NCBI RefSeq assembly: GCF_003634775.1
Contig: NZ_RBXB01000003.1
Span: forward strand, 928,476 to 992,475
Reading direction: 5' to 3'
From: Chryseobacterium defluvii
GTDB lineage: Bacteria > Bacteroidota > Bacteroidia > Flavobacteriales > Weeksellaceae
Length of the DNA stretch: 64,000 nt
The translations under genes were made by a program, and so were the position numbers. This document shows, piece by piece, positions 7,928 to 16,518 of this stretch; the first letter of the stretch is position 1, and each line of letters starts with the position of its first letter. The notes beneath the pieces are model-generated. The model was not told the DNA's origin. It made no database searches and saw nothing but the letters and a program-made list of their open reading frames with translations.

Positions 7928-9454
7928 TTGAAAAAAGAATACGACATACTTGTAATCGGAAGCGGATTGGGAGGCCTTGTTTCGGCACTTATTTTGGCTA
8001 AAGAAGGCTTGAAAGTTTGTGTTCTGGAGAAAAACAACCAATATGGCGGAAACCTGCAAACTTTTTCACGGGATAAGCTGATCTTTGATACCGGTGTTCA
8101 TTATTTAGGCGGACTTTCCAAAGGACAGAACCTAAACCAATATTTTTCCTATCTGGAAATAATGGATGACCTTGAGATCAAAAAGATGGATGAGGATGCC
8201 TTCGACAGAATTACTTTTGAAGACGATACAACCGAGTACCCTCATGCACAAGGCTATGAAAACTTTGTAAAGCAATTATCTGAGTTTTTTCCCAATGAAA
8301 AAGAAAACATTGAGAATTATTGCGAAGAAATCCAATATGTATGTAGCCAGTTTCCGAGATATAATGTTATCGGAAACGATAATTATGACCGGGAGATCCT
8401 CCATCTTAATACCAAAAGGTTCATAGAATCCATTACTTCGGATAAAAAACTTCAATCAGTCTTATTAGGATCCAATTTCCTGTACGCGGGAGATTCGGAG
8501 AATGCTCCCTTTTATGTTCATGCTCTCACCGTAAATTCATATATTCAAAGTGCTTACAAATGCGTGAGAGGCGGAAGCCAGATCTCTAAATTGCTGATCC
8601 GGAAATTAAGGCAGTACGGAGCAGAAGTTCATAAACATTCTGAAGTTTCGGAAATGATTTTTAAAGATGACCTGTTGGACACTGTAAAAACCAAATCCGG
8701 AAAAGAATACCATGCGAAGAAATTTATTTCAAACATTGAAATTCGTTCTACCATACAACTGATCGGCGAAGAACGGCTAAAGAAATCTTTTTTGAACAGG
8801 GTGATGAGCTGGGAGCCGGCGCCCTCATGTTTCAGTGTTTATCTTGTTTTGAAACCTCACACAATCCAGGCTTTTAACTATAATATTTACCACCATTCTT
8901 CCACAGAACATGTATGGAGTACTTATCGATATACAACGGAAGCCTGGCCGGAAACCTATATGCTTTCCTCTACCCCGTCAAAACTTTACCCGGAATTTGC
9001 CGAAAGTTTAACCGCTATCTCTTATATGAATTTTGATGAGGTTGAAGCCTGGAAAAATACGGTAAATACAGTGGCTGATGAACACGAAAGAGGAAAACAA
9101 TACGAAAAATTCAAACAGGAGAAAGCTGAGAAAATGATTGATGCGCTGGAAAAGAAAATTCCGGATTTAAGACATGTGATCAAAAAAGTGTATACATCCT
9201 CTCCATTATCTTACCGGGATTATATCGGGAGTTTTGAAGGAAATATGTACGGATACATGAAAAGCTCGGAAAACCCTCTTAAAACAATGGTTTCACCCCG
9301 AACTAAAATAAATAACCTTTTCCTGACAGGGCAATCCGTCAATATGCATGGAATTTTGGGAGTAACAATTGGCGCATTCAATACCTGTGCTGAAATCTTA
9401 GGAAGGGATCTTATCGATGAACGTCTCACTCAAATGATGAATAAAAGTGAGTAA
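7928..9454 (+). CDS. CrtI/retinol-saturase-like FAD oxidoreductase, TTG start
   Basis: The 508-residue flavoprotein has GSGLGG at residues 11-16, an acidic end of beta-2 (LEKNNQYGG, 34-42), and a C-terminal FLTGQSVNMHGILGVTIGA segment typical of the phytoene desaturase/isomerase and retinol saturase family. It probably acts on conjugated double bonds of the polyene by desaturation, isomerisation or saturation. No in-frame ATG occurs between the upstream stop at 7841 and the Rossmann fold, so translation must begin at the TTG at 7928. The 200-bp gap upstream holds no gene. Its stop overlaps the next gene by 8 bp. Confidence 0.87.
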   Translation: MKKEYDILVIGSGLGGLVSALILAKEGLKVCVLEKNNQYGGNLQTFSRDKLIFDTGVHYLGGLSKGQNLNQYFSYLEIMDDLEIKKMDEDAFDRITFEDDTTEYPHAQGYENFVKQLSEFFPNEKENIENYCEEIQYVCSQFPRYNVIGNDNYDREILHLNTKRFIESITSDKKLQSVLLGSNFLYAGDSENAPFYVHALTVNSYIQSAYKCVRGGSQISKLLIRKLRQYGAEVHKHSEVSEMIFKDDLLDTVKTKSGKEYHAKKFISNIEIRSTIQLIGEERLKKSFLNRVMSWEPAPSCFSVYLVLKPHTIQAFNYNIYHHSSTEHVWSTYRYTTEAWPETYMLSSTPSKLYPEFAESLTAISYMNFDEVEAWKNTVNTVADEHERGKQYEKFKQEKAEKMIDALEKKIPDLRHVIKKVYTSSPLSYRDYIGSFEGNMYGYMKSSENPLKTMVSPRTKINNLFLTGQSVNMHGILGVTIGAFNTCAEILGRDLIDERLTQMMNKSE

Positions 9455-11183
9455 TAATTGGTTGAATGTTGTCATCCAGGGTACAGATGAGGGCAGAGAT
9501 TCCTTCTTGTGTCGGAGTATCAAACGTTTCGCACTAGCATTTTTCTCACTGTTCCTCATTGTCCACCTCATTTCCTGCGGTGTTTCAAAATCCGTTCATC
9601 ATCTTCCGGACGTTAAGCAATATTCATTAGAAATTCCTAAAGTCAGTAAAATCAATGATTCTACTTTTAGTTATAAACATAATTATTTGACTAAAAACAG
9701 GCAACAGCTGTGGGAACTCTATATACAGGGAAATCCTTTACAATTGGGTTATAATAATGGTGCATTGACTCAGGATTTAATGCAAAAACAGGAAGAAATA
9801 TTCTTCTCTAAGGTGGAAGGCTTTGTTCCATCCAAATTCAAGCAGAAATTATTAAGAGGTTTTTTAAAATGGTACAACAGGAAAATGTACCTTAATGTAA
9901 GGGAAGACTATCAGGCAGAATTATATGGGTTATCCCGATATTCATCTGAAAAATACAATTTCATTGCTCCCCAATATTTAAGAAGCCTGTATTTACATGG
10001 GGCTCATGATATTGGACATGTATTACAGGATTTAGCGATGGTTGGTTGTACCTCCTTAGCCGTGTGGAATGAAAATACAGAAGATGGAGATTTACTGATC
10101 GGAAGGAATTTCGATTTCTATGTCGGAGATGATTTTTCCAAAAATAAAGTCGTTGAGTTTGTAAAACCCGAACAGGGGATCCCATATATGTCCGTAAGCT
10201 GGCCGGGAATGATAGGGGTAGTTTCGGGAATGAATAAGGAAGGAATTACCGTTACCATTAATGCCGGGAAATCAAAAATTCCTTTAACGGCGAAAACGCC
10301 TATTTCCTTAGTCACGCGGGAGATTTTACAATACGCTGCCACTATTGATGAGGCGATTGCCATTGCTGAAAAAAGAAAAGTTTTCGTTTCCGAATCTATT
10401 CTGGTGGGAAGCGCGAACGATAAAAATGCAGTAATTATTGAAGTTTCTCCAACAAATTTCGGGGTTTACAGGGTTCAGAATTCAAGCCAGGTATTCTGTA
10501 CCAATCATTTCCAGTCAGAAGCCTATAAAAATGATCAAAGGAATCAGAAGCATATTGTAGAAAGCCATTCCGAATACCGTTATGAAAAGCTTCAGGAGCT
10601 TTTACAGGAAAAGAAAAAGCTGAATCCGGAGAAAATGGCGGCCATTTTAAGAGATCAATCCGGTTTAAAAGGAGAGAAGATAGGTTATGGAAATGAGAAA
10701 GCGATCAACCAGCTTTTGGCACATCATGCGGTAATATTTTCGCCTCAGAAGAAATTGGTTTGGGTTTCTTCAAATCCGTATCAGTTAGGAGAATTTGTCT
10801 GCTATGACCTGAATGAAATTTTCTCAGGCGAAAGTTTGCAGAAAAGAGAACTGGCAAAATCACAGATGAATATTGCGGAAGACCCGTTTGTACATTCCCG
10901 GGAATTCAAAAACTATGAGCAATATAAAATAATGAACTCTGAAATAATTGACGCTATTAATAAGGATATATTGCTTCCAGAAGATTTCATCAGCCATTAT
11001 CAATCTTTAAATCCGGATTTCTGGGGGGTATATTATCAGGCTGGAAAATATTATTATCAGTTAAAGGATTATGAAAAAGCAAAAACCGAGTTTACAAAAG
11101 CACTGACAAAAGAAGTTACAACGCTTCCGGATAAAGAAGATATTGAGAAATATTTAAGAAAAACATTGGAAAAGCTAAAATAA
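9447..11183 (+). CDS. C45-type autoproteolytic acyltransferase/hydrolase lipoprotein with C-terminal TPR
   Basis: The product is a 578-residue exported protein. A hydrophobic segment (about 27-43) ends at the lipobox LISC, so Cys44 would be lipidated. Cys201 in GCTSLAVWNE, followed by GRNFDFY, is the Ntn-hydrolase nucleophile of the AAT (penicillin acyltransferase, peptidase C45) family, which self-cleaves before that Cys. Residues about 530-575 form a TPR hairpin. The family makes or breaks amide and ester bonds, so joining the polyene acid to the dialkylresorcinol is a fair hypothesis. The start is uncertain: GTG at 9447 overlaps the upstream gene by 8 bp, and a TTG at 9507 would give a more normal signal peptide. 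Confidence 0.85.
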   Translation: MSNNWLNVVIQGTDEGRDSFLCRSIKRFALAFFSLFLIVHLISCGVSKSVHHLPDVKQYSLEIPKVSKINDSTFSYKHNYLTKNRQQLWELYIQGNPLQLGYNNGALTQDLMQKQEEIFFSKVEGFVPSKFKQKLLRGFLKWYNRKMYLNVREDYQAELYGLSRYSSEKYNFIAPQYLRSLYLHGAHDIGHVLQDLAMVGCTSLAVWNENTEDGDLLIGRNFDFYVGDDFSKNKVVEFVKPEQGIPYMSVSWPGMIGVVSGMNKEGITVTINAGKSKIPLTAKTPISLVTREILQYAATIDEAIAIAEKRKVFVSESILVGSANDKNAVIIEVSPTNFGVYRVQNSSQVFCTNHFQSEAYKNDQRNQKHIVESHSEYRYEKLQELLQEKKKLNPEKMAAILRDQSGLKGEKIGYGNEKAINQLLAHHAVIFSPQKKLVWVSSNPYQLGEFVCYDLNEIFSGESLQKRELAKSQMNIAEDPFVHSREFKNYEQYKIMNSEIIDAINKDILLPEDFISHYQSLNPDFWGVYYQAGKYYYQLKDYEKAKTEFTKALTKEVTTLPDKEDIEKYLRKTLEKLK

Positions 11184-11216
11184 AAGACTCTTAATCCCTT
11201 TGCCGTATCTAAAGCT

Positions 11217-11579
11217 CTAAGGTATTTCGCAACTATTTTCATCACAATGGATCGGAATGATTTTTCTTTTAAGAGCTAATTCCGAGTATAAGAATTGCCC
11301 GATCGCGGATATTTTGAGCAAATAAAGAAAAGGTATAAAGATCCAAAATACAGGTAGCTTGATAAGAATAAAGTAAATTGATGTGAAACCATAATGCCAT
11401 TTTCCGTTATAGGATGCCATTTGTTTCAGAGCAACTGTTCTATCAAGTTTTGGGAATTTATTGGTGTGAAGAATGTCTCTTAACGGTTTTTCTTCAATAC
11501 AATAAAGCCAATCGAGCTTTTTGACTATTTGCACAAATCTTGTGCAATTCGGGCACCAGTTATCATAGAAAATCAGCAT
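11217..11579 (-). CDS. DCC-family thiol-disulfide oxidoreductase (DUF393)
   Basis: This small 120-residue protein opens with LIFYDNWCPNC: Asp6, Cys9 and Cys12 form the DxxCxxC signature of the DCC family, predicted to have a thioredoxin-like fold with a CPNC redox pair. A hydrophobic stretch (about 66-88) could be a membrane segment. It is the last gene of a four-gene minus-strand operon and ends 33 bp from the convergent C45 gene. DCC genes are often paired with HTTM genes, as here. Its partner is unknown. Confidence 0.83.
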   Translation of the reverse strand: MLIFYDNWCPNCTRFVQIVKKLDWLYCIEEKPLRDILHTNKFPKLDRTVALKQMASYNGKWHYGFTSIYFILIKLPVFWIFIPFLYLLKISAIGQFLYSELALKRKIIPIHCDENSCEIP

Positions 11580-11580
11580 G

Positions 11581-12450
11581 TCAATTACAAGTTGGGGTTA
11601 ATTCTATAGGATCTTCAAAAAATTTCATTGCTTCCCATTCTTTTTTATTAAAAGCATCTTTTACCTCACGGCTATTGACATCCTTACCGTTGATGACATA
11701 AGTTGTTTTCTCTGTATTCAGATTTTCAAGGACCATCGAAGGCTGTTTCCGGTAACTATCCCAAAATTTCTCCCATTGTTTAGGTGATAGACTGGCTGCT
11801 TTGGAAAAACCAAAATTGCGGTGTTCAATATCATTACTTTCTTTTGTAATGGATTTTATTTCGAAAATATAGTTCTTTTCAGAATCCTGAATTTTCAGAA
11901 TAAGTCCGGGAAGTCCGGAGAATTTGTATGGACCATCCATAATGGGGATCTCATTGGTAAACCAGGCTGTCCACTTTCTTCCTCCAAATTCACAAACGGC
12001 TTTTTGAGCTTTATATCCTAAGATAGTTTCTGTATTACTGTCTGATTTTATCACCCATTTTATTGGACAGTTATAAGTCACTGAAAATAGTTTGACATAG
12101 GCCTTTTCTTCTACTGTAATTGTTTTGTCTACAGGGTTTTTGATAATCAAAGGCCTGTAAACAGATTTTTTTTCATCAGAAGGAAGTCGCAAAGGTCCTT
12201 GTCGGTTATTTTTAGAATAATCGGTTATTATTTTTGTTTTTAAAGAATCCAGCCTGAAATTTTCATAGGACTCAAAAAAAGAAGGCTGATTATCTCTCGT
12301 AATCAAAGCACAAAGCTCGCTATTGTACTCCATGCTTTTTTTGTTTGATTTCCATTTAAAATCGTATATAAACTTGTATGATTGTGCATAGGAGCTAGTA
12401 AATGCCACTAGCAGAAGGATGAGAATGGGTGGAAATGGTTTTATTTTCAT
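11581..12450 (-). CDS. GLPGLI family exported protein
   Basis: The 289-residue protein has a signal peptide (hydrophobic 8-20, cleavage near SYAQ) and the eponymous GLPGLI motif at residues 179-184, preceded by WTAWFTNEIPI. This Bacteroidota-specific family is secreted and of unknown function. The start codon lies 56 bp inside the end of the HTTM gene, and only 1 bp separates its stop from the DCC gene, so translation is coupled in the operon. Confidence 0.87.
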   Translation of the reverse strand: MKIKPFPPILILLLVAFTSSYAQSYKFIYDFKWKSNKKSMEYNSELCALITRDNQPSFFESYENFRLDSLKTKIITDYSKNNRQGPLRLPSDEKKSVYRPLIIKNPVDKTITVEEKAYVKLFSVTYNCPIKWVIKSDSNTETILGYKAQKAVCEFGGRKWTAWFTNEIPIMDGPYKFSGLPGLILKIQDSEKNYIFEIKSITKESNDIEHRNFGFSKAASLSPKQWEKFWDSYRKQPSMVLENLNTEKTTYVINGKDVNSREVKDAFNKKEWEAMKFFEDPIELTPTCN

Positions 12451-13315
12451 GATAATAATTAAAGTAATATGATGTGAGGTTCCATACGATCATTATAGAA
12501 GAGAAAAAGAAAAGGTTAAAGCTCAGAATAATGCCAAGATGCATTGAAATGGTAAGCATAAGCCAGATCTTTCTCGTCTTATTTATATTAATAAAGATAG
12601 GATAAAAAAGTTCTATAATAATAACTCCCCACCCCAATATAATATAAAATAAAGGGTTTTGTATATGGTTACCTATTTCTATATAGCTGTAAAGATTCGG
12701 CAGATGTACTGCTTTCCATACAGATTCCCCGTTCCACCAGTTGAATCCTAATATCTTATCCAGCCCTGAAAAAAAATAAGCGAGGCATAAGTGAATCTGA
12801 ATCAATCTTTTACATAGTGTTAATGATTGCTTGCTCTCTGAAAATAAGGGAAATAGTTTTTTCTGGATAGAGAAATAAGAGCTTGAGGGGAAAATTACAA
12901 TATAGAATAAAGACATGCTCGTAAAAAAATCGGCACCATAAAAGAAAAGACTGCCGGATTTGATAAACGAGATTTGCAGTATGATAAGAATAATAGCACT
13001 AAGTCTGCTAAAAAAACCTGAGATAATCATTAAGCAAAGAAAAATATAAGAAAATTTAAAAAGTAAAATGGATTGATGATTATCTAAGAAGTTATTAAAA
13101 AATGCCAGAATACTTTCTACCGTCAATACATTATAAGTACCGTAAATGGTATGTAATTCGAGAGGAATAATGCTGTTATTCGTATATAGTAAATCGAAAT
13201 CCTTCCAAAAAGATAAAAAATGAATGAGTATGATAATGCCTGTGGCGATTCTGAAAAATACAATGAAATCAGGGGTGAATGGTTTTGAAAATATGGAGTT
13301 GGTTATAGTTTTCAT
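12395..13315 (-). CDS. HTTM domain membrane protein (gamma-carboxylase-like)
   Basis: This is a 306-residue polytopic protein with about six hydrophobic segments. The N-terminal FFRIATGIIILIHFLSF and the YFFSGLDKILGFNWWNG segment (about 182-198) match the HTTM module shared by vitamin K-dependent gamma-carboxylase homologues. It lacks the large lumenal domain of the animal enzyme, and no substrate can be assigned. Its ATG overlaps the upstream stop as ATGA, and its own 3' end overlaps the GLPGLI gene by 56 bp, an unusually long overlap. Confidence 0.85.
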   Translation of the reverse strand: MKTITNSIFSKPFTPDFIVFFRIATGIIILIHFLSFWKDFDLLYTNNSIIPLELHTIYGTYNVLTVESILAFFNNFLDNHQSILLFKFSYIFLCLMIISGFFSRLSAIILIILQISFIKSGSLFFYGADFFTSMSLFYIVIFPSSSYFSIQKKLFPLFSESKQSLTLCKRLIQIHLCLAYFFSGLDKILGFNWWNGESVWKAVHLPNLYSYIEIGNHIQNPLFYIILGWGVIIIELFYPIFININKTRKIWLMLTISMHLGIILSFNLFFFSSIMIVWNLTSYYFNYYHENKTISTHSHPSASGIY

Positions 13316-13869
13316 TTTATTTCATCGATTTTTATTAAATGCTCTTTTTTGATTTTTACCTCACCCAGCTTAGGATATTCATACAAATACACTGAGGTGG
13401 TGAACTTAGAATTATATTTCTTTTCAAACATTTTATTAATTCTTTTAAGAATGATCTTATTGGCCGCCATTTTATCCTCATCTTTTTTATTCCCGAAATT
13501 GTTGAAGAATACATCGTTTGCCCCCATAAAACGTGTTTTTCCCTCATTGGTCTGCAAAAGATCTGAAGAATTATAGACTTTCTCTGCGTTTTCACTGAAA
13601 ATGATAAAATTGCTTGAAACGTTGGGAGCGAAAAACCCATACCCGGTATCAAAACCCGTATAAGTGAAAATGGGATTTCTATACAAAGAACTTTTATTGA
13701 TCGTTTCTGCGAGTTCCGGTTGTTTATATTCATAAAATTCACAGAAACTGGAAATCGTTGTTACTACTCCTGTAATAAACACTTTAAGAATAACTATCGC
13801 AAATATGGCAACTTCTATTTTTCTGGGCTTATGAGTCATGATTACACTTACTTTTGATGTTATAGCCAT
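13312..13869 (-). CDS. Hypothetical one-TM protein heading the HTTM operon
   Basis: A product of 185 residues begins at the ATG at 13869; the frame extends eight codons to a TTG at 13893 that I reject. One transmembrane segment (about residues 18-40, VAIFAIVILKVFITGVVTTI) follows a basic THKPRK stretch. A mixed soluble domain follows with FTYTGFDTGYGFFAPNVSS near the middle. This orientation suggests a type II membrane protein with an outward domain. No known motif was recognised. It overlaps the HTTM gene by ATGA, and this tight coupling suggests that the two proteins form a complex. Confidence 0.75.
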   Translation of the reverse strand: MAITSKVSVIMTHKPRKIEVAIFAIVILKVFITGVVTTISSFCEFYEYKQPELAETINKSSLYRNPIFTYTGFDTGYGFFAPNVSSNFIIFSENAEKVYNSSDLLQTNEGKTRFMGANDVFFNNFGNKKDEDKMAANKIILKRINKMFEKKYNSKFTTSVYLYEYPKLGEVKIKKEHLIKIDEIK

Positions 13870-13907
13870 TGAAACAAAACCTATTTGCTCCAATATTTTA
13901 TAAAAAC

Positions 13908-13937
13908 AGACAGGATGAGCTGTAACTCATCCTGTCT
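13908..13937 (-). terminator. Intrinsic terminator after the 98-residue exported protein
   Basis: A perfect 12-bp stem (13908-13919 with 13926-13937) with a 6-base loop is followed on the minus strand by GTTTTTA. It ends the small-protein transcript, so the HTTM operon just below must have its own promoter or rely on read-through. Confidence 0.85.
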
Positions 13938-13948
13938 TTAGATGGAAA

Positions 13949-14245
13949 TTATTGATATCTAGCAATAATTTGTTTGATCTGAGCTACAGTCTGAGCATTG
14001 TCCGGGAAATCTCTGTACTTTGTTGTACACTCATTGCTCATAGCCTGATAATCACAAACTGACCAGCCTACCATATGCTGAGCTAAGAAATCTAGATCAG
14101 CAGGTTTTACTGCTTGTGTATTCGTAAGAGTAACTCTTTGTCCTTCTATCTTGAAAATAGGATCTGCTTTTTTGTTATTAGAATCTGTGAAAGACATTAG
14201 GGAAATTGCTAAAATTCCTGCTGATGCAAAAAGGATTTTTTTCAT
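13949..14245 (-). CDS. Small exported protein with two cysteines
   Basis: The 98-residue protein has a signal peptide (MKKILFASAGILAISLMSF, cleavage near residue 19-22). The mature part is about 75 residues with one Cys pair (SVCDYQAMSNEC, 11 residues apart counting both), suited to a disulfide. No enzyme motif is visible. It stands as a single gene with its own terminator, upstream of the HTTM/DCC operon, so it may be a substrate or ligand of that system. That role is inference from position and from the DCC redox gene nearby. Confidence 0.75.
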   Translation of the reverse strand: MKKILFASAGILAISLMSFTDSNNKKADPIFKIEGQRVTLTNTQAVKPADLDFLAQHMVGWSVCDYQAMSNECTTKYRDFPDNAQTVAQIKQIIARYQ

Positions 14246-14341
14246 GGTTTTAAAATTTTGAAATTAAATTTTGGTTGTTACACATATATTAAGATTCACC
14301 TTTTTATTGTATTGCGCACTACAAAACCGGATGAATAATAA

Positions 14342-14560
14342 TCACTTTTTTTGTTTCCATTGCTGCCCATCCTTTACAGGTGGATCAGCAGGAGTGATAT
14401 TGTTATCTATTGTATCATTTTTAGAAGCTTCATCATTATTTCGATCATTTTGCATTACTTCTTCTATGACTGACTCCGTAATGCTGTCTTCTTGTCTACA
14501 GGAGTTCAATACTACAATCAAGATCATTGCTACAATAATTATTGGGAAATAGTTTTTCAT
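14342..14560 (-). CDS. Small putative lipoprotein
   Basis: The 72-residue product has a hydrophobic N-terminus and a lipobox VLNSC with the lipidated Cys near residue 21. A short, very polar Asp/Glu/Asn tail follows that ends in Gln/Lys. There is no fold motif. It is transcribed divergently from the TPR/AraC regulator at 14800, with about 240 bp between the two. The frame overlaps a plus-strand open frame that I regard as a shadow. Confidence is moderate because the protein is short, but the lipobox and start context (AAAACCATGAAAAA, shared with the 98-residue gene) support it. Confidence 0.65.
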   Translation of the reverse strand: MKNYFPIIIVAMILIVVLNSCRQEDSITESVIEEVMQNDRNNDEASKNDTIDNNITPADPPVKDGQQWKQKK

Positions 14561-14657
14561 GGTTTTATGATTTAAGATGTTGTGCTAGAGCTTGTTTCCG
14601 ATTTGGAAGGTAGAACAAGAAAATCAGGGTGAAAAACGATCTTTGTCGCTATTGGGA

Positions 14658-14690
14658 AATTAGGACGGTCTAATTTGCGAATTAAGACGG
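14658..14690. promoter_or_regulatory. Direct repeat AATTARGACGG, 22-bp period: candidate operator
   Basis: AATTAGGACGG (14658-14668) and AATTAAGACGG (14680-14690) lie on the same face of the helix, two turns apart. They sit between the divergent lipoprotein and the AraC-type regulator genes. AraC-family proteins classically bind direct half-sites about 21 bp apart, so autoregulation is plausible. The binding role is inference. Confidence 0.5.
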
Positions 14691-14799
14691 GTAGATTTTT
14701 TTTCCATGCCCCATGAATATTGGGTTAATAAAAATTATTCTACAAAGAGTGATATTTTAATGTTTTTATCTATTTTTATATAAAAACTAATACCATTTT

Positions 14800-16518
14800 A
14801 TGATTGCTAAAAGAACTGCTTTTTTGTTGTTTCTTTTAATATTTCTCAATCTTTTATATTCTTATAAGAAAAAAGAAAAAAGTTTTGAAAATATTAGAAA
14901 GGAATATGAACACTATGAAGAGAATGACGATAAGGCTTTTCAGTATATCAATCAATATATTGATAAAGCAAAAACTGAAAAGAATTATTCTAAACTTGTA
15001 CAGGGATATAAAGACGGAGTCTTCTATTCTCCCTCCAATGAAAGCAAGTTAGCCTACGCAGACAGCACGATAGGTGCCGCTAAATTATCAGGAGATAATG
15101 AATTGATAAGCATGGCCTATTTAGGAAAGGGAATTGTCTATTATTTTAATTATAAGAGATATCAGCTGGCGCTCAATGAATATCTTCAGGCTTATCAATA
15201 TTCTAAAACGATAAAAGATGAATACCTCAGACATAAGATTATCTATCATTTGGGAGTAGTAAAAAGCTATCTGGGATATTATGAAGATGCTCTCATCCAT
15301 TTTAAAGAATGTGCAGATTACTTTTCTTCTGAGATTAAAGAAAAGAACTTGCACCCTAATATGATCTTTAATAATAAAAAAGGCTATTTTAATAGTCTGC
15401 ATCAAATGACGGAGTGCTATCTGAACCTGAATGATTATAAAAGATCCGATTCTTTGATCGAAATTGGGTTAAAATATACTGCTGGTATTAAAGATTTTAG
15501 TCAGGAAGAAAGTTATTTTCTCAAATGTAAAGGAATAGCATATTATTATAAGAAAGAATATAAAAGCGCTATCCAATTCTTAAATCAGTCCCTTCCCAGA
15601 ATGCTTAAGAACAATAATTTTGCCTGGGCTTCTGTAAACTATTTTTATATAGGCAAAAGTTATTATGGCCTTGAAGACGAGAACAGGGCTATTGCCAACT
15701 TTAAAAAAGTGGATTCTATCTTTCAGAAACATCATTTCATTCACCCGGAGATCAGAAAAAATTATGAAGTATTGATCAGCTATTATAAGAAACAGAAGGA
15801 TGTAGGCCAAGAATTATATTATACAAAGCAGCTTCTAAAAGCAGATAGCATTATTACCCAGGACTTCAGTTATTTATCATCTAAAATTCATAAAGAATAT
15901 GATACCAAGTTGCTGTATGATGAGAAAAACAAATTGGAGAGGCAAACATTATGGAGCACTGTTATTATATACGGGCTCATCGCATTAATGACGGTATTAA
16001 TGATACTCCTCATAATAAAATACAGCAGAGAGAAAAATATTCAAAGAAAATACACTTTACTCGAAGAAAAAATCCGTAAAAATTATACAGATCATAAAAA
16101 TCCTATTGTTGAAGGTGATTTCCAACTTCCAAAGGAAAGAAAATCCAAGATTGATGACGACAAAGTCCAGAACATCCTTGAAAAACTGGAACAATTTGAA
16201 GAAAAAAAACAGTTTAATCAAAAAGGACTTACCCTTACGAAACTGGCGTTGAAACTGGGAACCAACGCCAATTATCTTTCGCAGGTCATTAATGAATATA
16301 AAGGGATAAATTTCAATAGATATCTGGGAGAACTTAGAATTAATTACATCACCCAGCAAATTTATAACAACAAAACCTATCTCAATTATACCATTGAAAG
16401 CTATGCGGAAGAATGTGGAATAGCATCAAGGCAGAATTTTTCCGATCTGTTTTACGAAATCAACGGAGTACGCCCAAAAGATTTTATTAAAAATAGAAAA
16501 CGTGAGCTTGATAATTAA
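14800..16518 (+). CDS. Membrane-anchored TPR/AraC-type transcriptional regulator
   Basis: The 572-residue protein starts with a hydrophobic signal/anchor (7-21). Residues about 30-370 are a TPR solenoid with repeated A/G-Y hairpins such as YYEDALIHFKECA and YKSAIQFLNQSLP. A transmembrane segment lies at about 385-406 (WSTVIIYGLIALM...), then a basic linker. Residues about 473-572 are an AraC-type double helix-turn-helix with TKLALKLGTNANYLSQVIN and YAEECGIASRQNFSDLF. The layout is a periplasmic TPR sensor with a cytoplasmic DNA-binding tail, a one-component membrane regulator common in Chryseobacterium. It likely controls the divergent small lipoprotein and perhaps the HTTM operon. The 3' end overlaps the convergent gene by 4 bp. 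Confidence 0.88.
   Translation: MIAKRTAFLLFLLIFLNLLYSYKKKEKSFENIRKEYEHYEENDDKAFQYINQYIDKAKTEKNYSKLVQGYKDGVFYSPSNESKLAYADSTIGAAKLSGDNELISMAYLGKGIVYYFNYKRYQLALNEYLQAYQYSKTIKDEYLRHKIIYHLGVVKSYLGYYEDALIHFKECADYFSSEIKEKNLHPNMIFNNKKGYFNSLHQMTECYLNLNDYKRSDSLIEIGLKYTAGIKDFSQEESYFLKCKGIAYYYKKEYKSAIQFLNQSLPRMLKNNNFAWASVNYFYIGKSYYGLEDENRAIANFKKVDSIFQKHHFIHPEIRKNYEVLISYYKKQKDVGQELYYTKQLLKADSIITQDFSYLSSKIHKEYDTKLLYDEKNKLERQTLWSTVIIYGLIALMTVLMILLIIKYSREKNIQRKYTLLEEKIRKNYTDHKNPIVEGDFQLPKERKSKIDDDKVQNILEKLEQFEEKKQFNQKGLTLTKLALKLGTNANYLSQVINEYKGINFNRYLGELRINYITQQIYNNKTYLNYTIESYAEECGIASRQNFSDLFYEINGVRPKDFIKNRKRELDN

Noticed and set aside
13870..13893. TTG start for the one-TM protein heading the HTTM operon
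   Set aside because: An ATG eight codons later gives a normal basic N-terminus and needs no rare start.
14271..14552. Plus-strand open frame of 93 codons opposite the small lipoprotein gene
   Set aside because: Its translation is low-complexity Cys/Phe/Ser-rich sequence, and it lies antisense to a frame with a clean lipobox; the minus frame is the better gene.
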